A DNA stretch of 64,000 nt from Gaiellasilicea sp963850995 (GCA_963850995.1 CAWKNQ010000003.1:19373-83372); one strand, 5' to 3'. Shown: positions 44,854 to 53,781, counted from the first letter of the stretch. Notes: generated by a model not told the origin, from the letters alone. Numbers and translations: made by a program.

Positions 44854-45243
44854 GTGACGCGCTCGGTCGTGCTCCCGCTTGCGGACATCGAGCTTCGCTT
44901 CTCCCGCTCGAGCGGGCCCGGCGGCCAGCACGCAAACACAGCCGAGACGCGCGTCGAGGCGATCCTCGACGTGGAGGCCACCTCGGCCCTCACGGAGCAC
45001 CAGAAGCGGCGTGTCGTCGCGAAAGCGGGGAGCACGCTGCGCGCGGTCGCCCAGGACGAGCGCAGTCAGTCGCGTAACCGCGAGCTCGCCGTCGGGCGAC
45101 TGGTGGAGCAGCTGCGCGAGGCGCTGAAGGTGGAGCGGCGTCGCGTCCCGACGAAGCCGACGCGGGCCTCCCGCGAGCGCCGGCTGGAAGCGAAGAAGCG
45201 GCGCTCGAAGACGAAGAAGCTCCGCCGCTCGCCCGGTGACTAG
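44854..45243 (+). CDS. arfB: Alternative ribosome-rescue factor / peptidyl-tRNA hydrolase ArfB
   Basis: Small release-factor-like protein of 129 residues that hydrolyses peptidyl-tRNA on stalled ribosomes. The GGQ motif is in SSGPGGQHANTAETRVEAILDV, followed by a basic C-terminal tail (ERRLEAKKRRSKTKKLRRSPGD) that enters the mRNA channel in the family. GTG at 44854 is chosen because GGAGGAG lies 9 nt upstream; the ATG at 44833 would overlap the divergent gene start. Followed by a DUF1089-like gene, overlapping or 16 nt apart. Confidence 0.93.
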   Translation: MTRSVVLPLADIELRFSRSSGPGGQHANTAETRVEAILDVEATSALTEHQKRRVVAKAGSTLRAVAQDERSQSRNRELAVGRLVEQLREALKVERRRVPTKPTRASRERRLEAKKRRSKTKKLRRSPGD

Positions 45244-45259
45244 GATCGGCTCCGGGTTG

Positions 45260-45832
45260 ATGGACGTGCCGCCCAGCGCCGCATGGCGTCATCTCGACGC
45301 TCGCGTCGGCTTCGAGGTTGTCTTTCTGCGCCGGGAGACGGACGGCTACCGCGTCGAAGGCCACTCGACTGCGGTCGAGGACGGTGTCACCTGGGGCATC
45401 CGCTACGCCATCACGGTCGACCCGAGCTGGCACACACGCTCCGCGCACGTCGTCGGGCTGTCCGAGCTGGGAACGCGCGAGGTGCGGCTCGAGGCGGAAG
45501 GAAGCGACGGTTGGCGGCTGGACGGCCGGCTCGCGCCCCACCTCGACGGCTGCCCCGACGTCGATCTCGAGGCGTCCGCCTTCACGAACACGTTCCCCGT
45601 ACATCGCCTCGGGCTCGAGGTGGGGCAACGCGCGGACGCTCCTGCCGCCTACGTCCGGGCACCGGGCCTGGAGGTCGAGCGGCTGGAGCAGAGCTATGCC
45701 CGGTTGCCCGACGAGGGCTCGCGGTCGCGCTACGACTACGCGTCACCCGCGTTCGACTTCAGGGCCGAGCTCGTCTACGACGAATTCGGGCTCGTGCTCG
45801 AGTACCCGGGCATCGCCGTGCGAGTCGCCTAG
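45260..45832 (+). CDS. Putative glycolipid-binding (DUF1089-like) protein
   Basis: Protein of 190 residues. Order of elements: AAWRHLDARVGFEVVFL, YRVEGHSTAVEDGVTWGIRYAITVD, GWRLDGRLAPHLDGCPDVDLEASAFTNTFPVHRL, and ending RYDYASPAFDFRAELVYDEFGLVLEYPGIA. This matches the all-beta DUF1089 family, called glycolipid-binding on structural grounds. A GTG at 45236 overlapping arfB is an alternative start. Its stop codon forms the first bases of the large hairpin element at 45831. Confidence 0.75.
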   Translation: MDVPPSAAWRHLDARVGFEVVFLRRETDGYRVEGHSTAVEDGVTWGIRYAITVDPSWHTRSAHVVGLSELGTREVRLEAEGSDGWRLDGRLAPHLDGCPDVDLEASAFTNTFPVHRLGLEVGQRADAPAAYVRAPGLEVERLEQSYARLPDEGSRSRYDYASPAFDFRAELVYDEFGLVLEYPGIAVRVA

Positions 45833-45995
45833 AACTCGGTTCAGGATGAGCTTCGTCGCCGGGGTGCTCCGGGTGGTGCGAGCGCAAGGACGCAGGGAGC
45901 CCCGATAGCCGAAGCTATCGGGGCGACTGAGGACGCGGCGATCGTGCCGCCCGGGGCGGCCCGGCGACACAAGGCTCATTCTGAACCGGGTTCTT
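45831..45995 (+). other. 165-nt long-hairpin element upstream of the formate dehydrogenase operon
   Basis: The outer arms 831-851 and 974-994 (last three digits of position) pair over 21 bp. Next come 857-863/960-966 (7 bp), 866-881/942-957 (16 bp) and the apical stem 899-909/914-924 (11 bp) with loop CGAA. All six imperfect pairs are G-U in a plus-strand RNA, which points to an RNA structure transcribed rightwards. It fills the gap between the DUF1089 gene and nuoE/F. It could be a small RNA, a leader or a dispersed palindromic repeat. Confidence 0.75.
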
Positions 45996-46017
45996 GCCGC
46001 GGGCGTACACTCGCCCC

Positions 46018-47457
46018 GTGGACGTGCTCCGGCTCGCGAGCCTGCTCGAGGAGCTCCCGTCCGAGCGGACGCGGCTGCTGGACAACCTCGGTCGGATCAG
46101 GCGCGAGGTCGGCCCGCTCACACCCGAGCTCTCCGACGCGCTCGCCGACCGGATGAACCTCCGCCGGGGCGACGTCCACGAAGTCGTCTCCTTCTATTCC
46201 TTCCTGCAGGTGCCCGTCGACGCCGTCCGCGTCTGCACCGGTCCCGTCTGCGACTGCGCCGGCGCCAGGGAGCTGCTCACCGACGGTGCGATCGAGGTGC
46301 CGTGCCTCGGCCACTGCGAGCTCGCTCCTGTCGTCCTCCACGGCGACGAGGTCACCGGCGGCGTCACCCACACCACGAACGGCTTCCTGCTCGAGCCCGA
46401 CGACGTGCGTGAGCCGCCGGACCTGACGCAAGACGAGGTCCTGGAACGGCTCGAGGCCTCGGGGCTGACCGGCATGGGCGGCGCGGGCTTCCCGACCTGG
46501 CGCAAGTGGGAGGCGGTGCGTCGCGAGCCCCGCCCACGCGTCGTGATCGTGAACGCCGACGAGGGCGAGCCGGGGACGATCAAGGACCGCTACGTGATGG
46601 AGCTGCGCCCGCAGCTGCTGCTCGAGGGGCTCGTCGCGGCGATGCGCTTCTGCGAGACGGACGAGGCCTACATCTACCTGCGCGAGGAGTACGCCAACGC
46701 GCGGGCGAGCCTGCGCGAGTCGATCGCCGCTCGCGGGCTTCCCGTCGAGCTCGTCATCGGCGCGGGAGCCTACATCTGCGGCGAGGAGACGGCGATGCTC
46801 GAGTCGATGGAGGGCCGGCGCGGCATGCCGAGGCTCCGTCCACCGTTTCCGGCGCAGGTGGGCTACCTCGGCCGGCCGACGCTGATCAACAACGTCGAGA
46901 CGCTCGCGCACGTCGCGCTGATCCTGCGCGGCGACTGGCGGCCGGGACGACTCTGGTCGGTGAGCGGCGCAGTTGCACGGCCCGGCTGCTACGAGGCGCC
47001 GCTCGACATCACCTTGCGCGGGCTGATCGACGACTACGCGGGCGGCCTGTCCGCCGAGCCGAGCGCGATCGTTCCCGGCGGCGCCGCGAGCGGGATCCTG
47101 CCGCCGGCGGCGCTGGATACGCCGCTCACACGCGAGGCGCTCGCCGAGTGGGGCTGCGGCGTCGGCTCGGCGGCTGTCCAGGTCTTCCCCAGCACCTACT
47201 CCCCGCTCCGCCTGCTCGCCGAGACGATGCGCTTCTTCGCCGAGGAGTCGTGCCAGAAGTGCACCCCGTGCCGGATCGGCAACCGCGCGCTCCACGCGGT
47301 CTTCGCCGGTGAGCGGATGTTGGCGCAGGAGCAACGCGAGGAATGGTTGGAGGCGATGGCTCTGACCTCGATCTGCGGCCTTGGCCAGGCGTCGCCGATC
47401 CCGGTCCGGAGCGCGTTGCGCCACTGGCCCGAACTCTTCGAGGCGCCGGCCGCGTGA
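46018..47457 (+). CDS. NuoE/NuoF fusion, NAD-dependent formate dehydrogenase diaphorase subunit
   Basis: Protein of 479 residues joining a NuoE-like thioredoxin-fold [2Fe-2S] domain (VCTGPVCDCAGARELL and CLGHCELAP, four Cys; residues ~1-130) to a NuoF-like domain. The latter has FMN/NADH motifs GMGGAGFPTWRKW and NADEGEPGTIKDRY and the [4Fe-4S] site ESCQKCTPCRIGN. It passes electrons between the FdhA iron-sulfur chain and NAD+. Such fused subunits accompany soluble NAD-dependent formate dehydrogenases. GTG start. Coupled by a GTGA overlap to the methyltransferase gene. Confidence 0.92.
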   Translation: MDVLRLASLLEELPSERTRLLDNLGRIRREVGPLTPELSDALADRMNLRRGDVHEVVSFYSFLQVPVDAVRVCTGPVCDCAGARELLTDGAIEVPCLGHCELAPVVLHGDEVTGGVTHTTNGFLLEPDDVREPPDLTQDEVLERLEASGLTGMGGAGFPTWRKWEAVRREPRPRVVIVNADEGEPGTIKDRYVMELRPQLLLEGLVAAMRFCETDEAYIYLREEYANARASLRESIAARGLPVELVIGAGAYICGEETAMLESMEGRRGMPRLRPPFPAQVGYLGRPTLINNVETLAHVALILRGDWRPGRLWSVSGAVARPGCYEAPLDITLRGLIDDYAGGLSAEPSAIVPGGAASGILPPAALDTPLTREALAEWGCGVGSAAVQVFPSTYSPLRLLAETMRFFAEESCQKCTPCRIGNRALHAVFAGERMLAQEQREEWLEAMALTSICGLGQASPIPVRSALRHWPELFEAPAA

Positions 47458-48449
47458 GCGCCGACCTGCTCCAGCTCCTGTCGGGCTTCCGGTCCTCGCA
47501 GGCGATCCACGTAGCCGCCAGCCTCGGGATCCCGGACCTGCTCGCCGACGGGCCGCGGCAGAGCGACGAGCTCGCGCGGGAGGCGGGCGCCGACCCCGAC
47601 GCGCTCTACCGGCTCCTCCGCGCTCTGGCTGCGATCGGCGTCCTCGTGGAAGACGACGAGCGCCGCTTTTCGCTGACACCGCGCGGCGAGCCGCTGCGCA
47701 GCGACGTGCCCGGCTCGCTTCACGGCTGGGCGCTGCTGATCGGCCGGCCGCATGTCTGGCACTCCTGGGGCAACCTGGAGCACAGCATCCGCACGGGCGA
47801 GAACTCGTTCCGCGCGCTCCACGGCACCGACGTCTGGGAATGGCGGGCCGAGCGACCGGAGGAGGGCGCGATCTTCGACGGCGCGATGAGATCGCTGACC
47901 GGGGCGTCCAACGACGCGATTCTCGCGGCGTACGACTTCGGGCGCTTCGACACGATCGTCGACATTGCAGGCGGCAGCGGCGCCCTTCTCGCCGCGATTC
48001 TGGGCGCCCATTCGCACGCGCGCGGCGTGCTCTTCGACCAGCAGCAGGTGGTCGACGGCGCAGCCCCGGTCCTTGCGGCCGTAGCCGACCGGGTCGACAT
48101 CGTGGCCGGCAGCTTCTTCGACGCCGTACCGTCCGGCGGGGACGCCTACATCCTCAAGTCGATCGTCCACGACTGGGAGGACGAGCCGGCAATCGAGATC
48201 CTCAGGGTCTGCAGAGCCGCGATGTCGCCGGAGGCAACGCTGCTCGTGATCGAACGGATCCTCGCTCCGCCGAACGAAGGCGCCGATGGGAAGTTCTCCG
48301 ACCTGAACATGCTCGTCATGCCCGGTGGCCGGGAGCGAACCGAGGGCGAGTTCGCGGCGCTCTTCGAGCGGGCCGGGCTCCGCCTCGCGCAGACGGTGCC
48401 GACCGCTGCAGGGCTCACCGTGATCGAGGCCGTAGGATCGAAGCCATGA
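47454..48449 (+). CDS. SAM-dependent O-methyltransferase (class II small-molecule type)
   Basis: Protein of 331 residues. N-terminal winged-helix dimerisation domain (RSSQAIHVAASLGIPDLLADGP, LYRLLRALAAIGVL), then the Rossmann SAM site VDIAGGSGALLAAIL, and the general-base His in LKSIVHDWEDEPAIEIL, the layout of ASMT/carminomycin-4-O-methyltransferase relatives. It sits between two formate dehydrogenase subunit genes, with 4-nt overlaps on both sides, which ties its expression to the enzyme. Why a methyltransferase belongs here is unknown. Confidence 0.9.
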   Translation: MSADLLQLLSGFRSSQAIHVAASLGIPDLLADGPRQSDELAREAGADPDALYRLLRALAAIGVLVEDDERRFSLTPRGEPLRSDVPGSLHGWALLIGRPHVWHSWGNLEHSIRTGENSFRALHGTDVWEWRAERPEEGAIFDGAMRSLTGASNDAILAAYDFGRFDTIVDIAGGSGALLAAILGAHSHARGVLFDQQQVVDGAAPVLAAVADRVDIVAGSFFDAVPSGGDAYILKSIVHDWEDEPAIEILRVCRAAMSPEATLLVIERILAPPNEGADGKFSDLNMLVMPGGRERTEGEFAALFERAGLRLAQTVPTAAGLTVIEAVGSKP

Positions 48450-51140
48450 TCGAGTTCACGCTCGACGGCCGGACGGCGACGGCGGGCGAGGGCGAGCTGC
48501 TCGTCCACGCGGCGGCACGGAACGGCGTCTTCATCCCGACTCTCTGCCACGACGACCACCTCGAGCCGTACGGCGGCTGCCGGATGTGCGTCGTCGGCGT
48601 CGAGGGCGCGCCGCGGCCGCTGCCGGCCTGCGCGACGCGCGTCGCGGCAGGAATGGTCGTCTCGACGAACTCCAACGTGCCGCAGCTGCGCAAGACGCTC
48701 ACGGAGATGCTGCTCGCCGAGCACCTGAACGCCGACCCGGGCGGACGCCCGAACGAGCTCTCAGACCTCGCCGAGGAGCTCGGCGCAGAGGCGCCGTTCA
48801 TCGCTTCCGGACGCGAAGCGCGAGCCCTACGCCGACCGGAACCGGCTGATGGGCTACGAGCCGGACACATGCATCCTCTGCAACCGCTGCGTCCGCTACA
48901 CGCAGGAGGTGATGCAGTGCTCGGCGCTCTCGCTCGAGGGCCGCGGGCCGGAGGCACGGATCGTCCCGACCTGGGGCAAGAGCTGGCTCGACACCGAGTG
49001 CGAGCTCTGCGGCGGCTGTCTCTCGACCTGCCCGACCGGGGCGATTTACGAGAAGTTCCTCGAGGGAGCGGGCGTCGAGGAGCGAGCCCTCGACCAGGTG
49101 AAGACGACCTGCACGTTCTGCGGCGTCGGCTGCCAGCTCGACCTCAACGTCGACCCGGCGACGAAGCGGATCGTGAAGGTGACCTCGAAGCCCGAGTACG
49201 TCTCGAATGAGGGCAACCTCTGCGTCAAGGGCCGCTTCGCCTTCAACTTCGTCCACCACCCGGACCGGCTGACCGAGCCGCTCGTCCGCGGCGACGACGG
49301 CGAGCTGCACGAGACGACCTGGGAGCACGCGCTTCAGGTCGCCGCCGAGGGGCTGAAGGGGGTGATGGAGCGCCATTCCCCGCAGCACGTCGGCGTGCTC
49401 AGCTCGGCCCGGCTGACGAACGAGGAGAACTACCTGATTCAGAAGCTCGCCCGGACGGGCCTGCAGACCCACTCCGTCCACTCCTGCGAGGCCACCTGAC
49501 ACGCTCCGACCCTCTACGGCCTGGTCAGGTCGTTCGGCAGAGGCGCCTCCACCAACTCGATCCCCGAGATCGAGAACGCCCGTTTCCTGCTCGTGATCGG
49601 CTCGAACACGACCGAGGCGCACCCGGTGCTCGCGCTCCGGATCAAGAAGGCGGTGCGAAAGGGGGCGACGCTCGTCGTCGCCGACCCGCGCGCGATCTGG
49701 CTGACGAAGCTCGCGAAGCGGCATCTGCAGCTCAGACCCGGCTCGGACGTCTGGCTCCTGAATGCGCTGATGCACGTGATCCTCGAGGAGGGGCTCCAGG
49801 ACGACGCCTACATCGAGGCGCACTGCGAGGACTTCGAGTCGGTGCGCGAGGTCGTCGCCCGCTACACCCCCGAGGAGGCGGAGCGCGTCACCGGCGTCTC
49901 TGCCGAGGCGATCCGCGCAACCGCCCGCGAGTACGCCAGCGAGCGGCACGCAGCCATCTTCTACACCCTCGGGATCACCGAGCACGCCTGCGGCGTCGAC
50001 AACATCTGGTCGCTCGCGAACCTCGTCCTCATGACCGGCCACCTCGGCTACGAGTCGACCGGCCTGAACGCGCTCCGCGGCCAGAACAACGTGCAGGGGC
50101 TGAACGACTCGGGCGCGAACCCGCACTACTTCCCGGGCTACCAGCCGTGGGACGACCCGGACGTGCGGGCGAAGTTCGCGGCCGCCTGGGGCGTCGACCT
50201 GCCCGCGCGGGCGGGCTACCGGCTCGACCAGATGATGTCCGGCCTCCACGACGACCGGATCAAGGCGCTCTACCTGGTCGGCGAGAACCCCGCCCAGACC
50301 GAGCCGAACGCCCACCACGTCGAGGAAGGGCTCTCCAAGCTCGAGTTCGTCGTCGCCCAGGACCTGTTCCTGAACGAGACCTCGACCCGGCACGCCGACG
50401 TCGTCTTCCCCGCCTCGAGCTTCGCGGAGAAGGACGGCACGTTCACCAACACGGAGCGTCGGATCAACCGGGTCCGCGCCGCCGTGCCGCTCCCGGGGAA
50501 CGCGCGCGGCGACCGCGAGATCGTGATCGCGCTCGCCCGCGCGCTCGGCTGCGACTGGCCGGACTACCCGGATGCCGAGTCGGTCTGGAACGAGCTCGCC
50601 GATCTCTGCCCGAACTGGTTCGGCGTCCGCTACGACCGGCTCGAGCAGGAGGGCCTCCAGTGGCCCTGCACCTCGCGCGACCATCCGGGCACGATGTTCC
50701 TGCATGAGGAGCGCCTGGCGCGCCCGTCCGGGAAGGGCAAGTTCCACCCGGTCGAGTACCAGCCGCCGATCGAGGAGCCGGACGCCGAGTACCCGTTCGT
50801 GCTCACCACCGGCCGCACGCTCTACCACTACAACTCGGCGACGATGACGATGCGCGAGGACGGGATCACCGACAAGCAGGTCGATCCGTTCGTCGAGCTC
50901 GCGCCCGAGGACGCCTCGGCGCTCGGCCTCGCCGACGGCGATTGGCTGCGGCTCGTTTCCAGGCGCGGCGACCTCGAGGCACGGGTGCAGCTCTCCGACC
51001 GCGTCTACCCGGGCCTCGTCTGGATGGCGCTCCACTTCGCCGAAGCCAAGGTGAACTGGCTCACACACGACGTCGGCGACTCCCTGATCGGCACGCCGGA
51101 GTACAAGGTCTCCGCGGTCAGGCTCGAGCGCCTGGTTTGA
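48446..51140 (+). CDS. fdhA: Formate dehydrogenase catalytic subunit, selenoprotein (UGA at 49497), one frameshift
   Basis: About 897 residues including Sec at ~351. N-terminal NuoG-like part: [2Fe-2S] Cys in TLCHDDHLEPYGGCRMC, then [4Fe-4S] sites DTCILCNRCVRYTQEV and CELCGGCLSTCPTGAI. The molybdopterin domain begins CTFCGVGCQLDLN. Frame-preserving UGA in HSCEAT-U-HAPTLYGLVR is the known Sec/Cys position before HxPT. Then SNTTEAHPVLA, MTGHLGYESTGLNALRGQNN, and the C-terminal cofactor-binding TTGRTLYHYNSATMT. One extra base is inferred near 48815, between EAPF and REPYADRNRLMGYEPD. It oxidises formate to CO2 (or the reverse) with Mo/W-bis-MGD. Confidence 0.92.
49511..49543 (+). promoter_or_regulatory. 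SECIS-like hairpin of fdhA
   Basis: Outer stem CCTCT (49511-49515) with AGAGG (49539-49543). Inner stem 49516-49522/49527-49533, 7 bp with one G-U, closing on loop GGTC. The loop begins 23 nt after the UGA. The GGUC sequence equals the core of the apical loop of the E. coli fdhF SECIS as I recall it, with G in the first position. Confidence 0.75.
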
Positions 51141-51150
51141 AGACGACGCA

Positions 51151-51849
51151 GTGATCGGGACGCCGAGGCGGCACGTCGACGAGTGCGAGTCGACGCAGCT
51201 CCTGCTCGGACCGGACGATCCCGAAGGCGCGATCGCGACAACCGACCATCAGTCCGGCGGGCGCGGCCGGCTCGGACGGAGCTGGATCGAGGCGCCCGGC
51301 ACCTCCGTGCTCGTCTCCGTGTTGCTGCGACCGCCGCCGGTGCTGCCCGCGCCGCAGCTCGCACTCGTAGGCGGCCTGGCGACCGCGCTCGCCGCCGAGG
51401 AGGCGCTCGAGCTCGCGGCGCAGATCAAGTGGCCGAACGACGTCATGGTCAACCGCCGCAAGGTCGCCGGGGTGCTCGCCGAAGCACGCGACGGAGTCGT
51501 CGTGCTCGGCATCGGCGTCAACGTCAACCAGACCCGCGAGGAGCTGCCCCGGGACGCTGCGGTGCCGGCGGCCTCGCTGCGGACCGTCGACGGGCGCGTG
51601 CGCGACCGCGAGGAGCTGCTCGCATCGCTGCTGGAGCGGCTGGACGGTCTCTATGCAGCCTGGCGCGAAGGCGGCCTCGACGCGGTCTACGACGACCTCG
51701 GTGCGCGCGACTTCCTCCGCGGCCGGCGGGTCGTCGTCGACGGTATCGGCGGCGTCGCGCGGATGATCACCCGCGACGGCCGGCTCGAGATCGAGACGGC
51801 GTCAGGCCCGGTGCTCGTCCAGAGCGGAGAGATCGTCTTCGAGCGCTGA
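51151..51849 (+). CDS. birA: Biotin--[acetyl-CoA-carboxylase] ligase
   Basis: Biotin protein ligase of 232 residues (GTG start). The adenylation motif is SGGRGRLGRSWIEAPG, the catalytic segment IKWPNDVMVNRRKVAGVLAE, and the C-terminal SH3-like domain GIGGVARMITRDGRLEI. It lacks the N-terminal winged helix of E. coli BirA, so it is a group I ligase without repressor function. It starts 10 nt after fdhA and is probably co-transcribed. It overlaps the convergent mobA gene by 48 bp. Confidence 0.93.
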   Translation: MIGTPRRHVDECESTQLLLGPDDPEGAIATTDHQSGGRGRLGRSWIEAPGTSVLVSVLLRPPPVLPAPQLALVGGLATALAAEEALELAAQIKWPNDVMVNRRKVAGVLAEARDGVVVLGIGVNVNQTREELPRDAAVPAASLRTVDGRVRDREELLASLLERLDGLYAAWREGGLDAVYDDLGARDFLRGRRVVVDGIGGVARMITRDGRLEIETASGPVLVQSGEIVFER

Positions 51850-52344
51850 CAGCTCCGCGGGCGTGTTCACGTTCACGAGCAGTCGCGGGTCGGCCTCGAG
51901 CACACAGGTATTGACGCCGCGAAGCGAGTAGTCGCCGCTCGCGAGCCGGCGCTCCAGCTCCGGCAGGTCGCTCTTCGAATAGGCGCCGGGCAGCGGGCCT
52001 GTCGGCGGGACCGCCTTCGCCGCGCCCAGCTCGCGCAGCAGCTGCGGCGACACGAGCGGGCAGTCGACCGGGAGAACGACGGCGGTGTCGGTCGTCGCCG
52101 CCCGCAACCCCGCGATCACTCCCACGATCGGCGCCCGCGGCTCCGTCGGCTCGACGACGACTGCGAAGGGCAGCTCGAGGTCGCCCTTGCCGACCGCGAT
52201 CCGCTCCTCGCAGGCCTCGCCGAGGATGCGCCAAGCCCGCTCGGCGAGCGTCTCACCGCGCAGCGTCGCGAGCGCCTTCGGCGACCCGAACCTCGTCGAT
52301 GCGCCACCGACCAGGAGCACTCCCGTCAGTTCAGGATCCGCCAC
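51802..52344 (-). CDS. mobA: Molybdenum cofactor guanylyltransferase
   Basis: Adds GMP to molybdopterin to form the MGD cofactor used by formate dehydrogenases, 180 residues. Nucleotide-binding start TGVLLVGGASTRFGSPKAL, then VVEPTEPRAPIVGVIAGLRA, the DCPLVSPQLL metal region and LVNVNTPAEL. GTG start at 52344 overlapping the fdhD stop by 19 bp, so the two are coupled. Directly supports maturation of the neighbouring FdhA. Confidence 0.9.
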   Translation of the reverse strand: MADPELTGVLLVGGASTRFGSPKALATLRGETLAERAWRILGEACEERIAVGKGDLELPFAVVVEPTEPRAPIVGVIAGLRAATTDTAVVLPVDCPLVSPQLLRELGAAKAVPPTGPLPGAYSKSDLPELERRLASGDYSLRGVNTCVLEADPRLLVNVNTPAELSALEDDLSALDEHRA

Positions 52345-53114
52345 GGCTCCGTATAGACATTGAGCGAGCCGCCGCGGACGAAGCCGCACAGCGTGATCCC
52401 GCGATCGGCCCCGAGCTCGACCGCGAGCGAGGACGGCGCGCCGACGGCGACGAGAACCGGGCAGCCGGCAACAGCCGCCTTCTGGACGAGCTCGAACGAG
52501 AGCCGCCCGCTGACGCAGAGGATCGACCGGGAGAGCGGCAGGAGGCCGTCGAGGAAGGCGCGACCGACGACCTTGTCCAGCGCGTTGTGGCGGCCGACGT
52601 CCTCGCGTACACAGAGGAGCTCGCCCTCACCCGAGAAGAGCCCCGTCGCATGCAGGCCGCCGGTCGCCGCGAACGCCGCCTGCGCCTCGCGCAGCCGCTC
52701 GGGCAACTCCGCGACGAGCGTCGCCGGCACCCGCAGGTCGCTCTCGATCCGCGTCGCCTCGACCGCGACCGCCTCCAGCGCCCCCTTGCCGCAGACGCCG
52801 CACGAGGAGGAGGTGTAGAAGTGCCGCTGCAGCCGGCCGAGGTCGACGTCGGGGGCGTCGAGCTCGACCGTGTTCGCGGCGAGGTCGTCGGGGACGCGGG
52901 CGGCGACCGGCCGCAAACCTTCAGCGATCGCGAACCCGAGCGCGAGCTCCTCGTCATGCCCGGGCGTCCGCATCGTCACGGCGACGGGCACGCCTCCAAT
53001 CCGGAGCTCGAGCGGCTCCTCGACGGCGACGACGTCGGCCGCCTCCCCGCCGGGAACGCGCGTCAGCCGCACCCGCGCCGTCGTGTGAGCCGGTGCCTGC
53101 ACGGCTCGAAGCAT
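52326..53114 (-). CDS. fdhD: Formate dehydrogenase sulfurtransferase FdhD
   Basis: Transfers sulfur to the molybdenum centre of formate dehydrogenase, 262 residues. The active CxxC is in SSSCGVCGKGALE. Other family marks are TPGHDEELALGFAIAEGL, CVREDVGRHNALDKVVG and VSGRLSFELVQKAAVAG. It forms an operon with mobA, facing the fdhA operon. This arrangement confirms that fdhA is a functional MGD enzyme locus. Confidence 0.96.
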   Translation of the reverse strand: MLRAVQAPAHTTARVRLTRVPGGEAADVVAVEEPLELRIGGVPVAVTMRTPGHDEELALGFAIAEGLRPVAARVPDDLAANTVELDAPDVDLGRLQRHFYTSSSCGVCGKGALEAVAVEATRIESDLRVPATLVAELPERLREAQAAFAATGGLHATGLFSGEGELLCVREDVGRHNALDKVVGRAFLDGLLPLSRSILCVSGRLSFELVQKAAVAGCPVLVAVGAPSSLAVELGADRGITLCGFVRGGSLNVYTEPWRILN

Positions 53115-53121
53115 CGCAGTC

Positions 53122-53781
53122 CTAGCCGGTGCCGGCGCGGGAGAGAATCGAGGCGATCTCGTCGTAGCCGGAGCGGCGCGCGTGCTCGAGCGGCGTCACG
53201 CCCTCGCGGTCGGCCAGGCGCGTGTCGGCGCCGGCCTCGACGAGCAGGCGGACGATCTCCTGGTGCGCCGGACCGCCGTCGCCGAGGATGACGGCCTCGA
53301 GCAGCGCCGTCCAGCCGAGATCGTTGACGTGATCGACGTCCATGTCGGTCTGCAGCAGCGCGCGTACGACGTCCACGTGACCACGGTCGGCGGCGGGGAT
53401 CAGCGCCGTCCCGCCGAAACGGTTCGTCCTGCCCAGGTCCGGACGTGCGCGCAGCACCTCTCGCAGCACGTCGACGTCGCCGGTCTCGCCGGTCGAGAGC
53501 AGCGCGTTCGCGCGCGTGTCGTCCTGGAGATCGACGTCGGCGCCCGCGGCCACGAGCACGCGCACCGTCTCGGCCGAGCCGGCGTACGCGGCCGCGGTGA
53601 CCGCGGTGCGGCCGGTCCCGTCGCGGCTGTCGACGTCGGCTCCTGCCTCCAGCAGCCGCGCGACCTCAGCGGCGTCGCCCCGCTCGGCCGCTCGAACGAG
53701 CTCCACGTCAGGCACGTCGCGATCCGAGCCGTCGCACGCAGCGAGCAGAGCGATGCAGGCGAGGCACGCGAGCCGGGCTAT
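53122..53781 (-). CDS. Ankyrin-repeat lipoprotein, start uncertain
   Basis: About 220 residues. The N-terminus RIARLACLACIALLAAC ends in a lipobox (LAAC), so it is probably lipid-anchored outside the membrane. Five ankyrin repeats follow (ELVRAAERGDAAEVARLLEAG, GRTAVTAAAYAGSAETVRVL, and later copies with HVDVVRALL and HQEIVRLLVEAGAD). No ATG, GTG or TTG lies in frame close to the lipobox; the codon at 53781 is ATA. The start may be lost to a consensus error or may be non-canonical. Directly after glmS. Confidence 0.75.
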   Translation of the reverse strand: MARLACLACIALLAACDGSDRDVPDVELVRAAERGDAAEVARLLEAGADVDSRDGTGRTAVTAAAYAGSAETVRVLVAAGADVDLQDDTRANALLSTGETGDVDVLREVLRARPDLGRTNRFGGTALIPAADRGHVDVVRALLQTDMDVDHVNDLGWTALLEAVILGDGGPAHQEIVRLLVEAGADTRLADREGVTPLEHARRSGYDEIASILSRAGTG

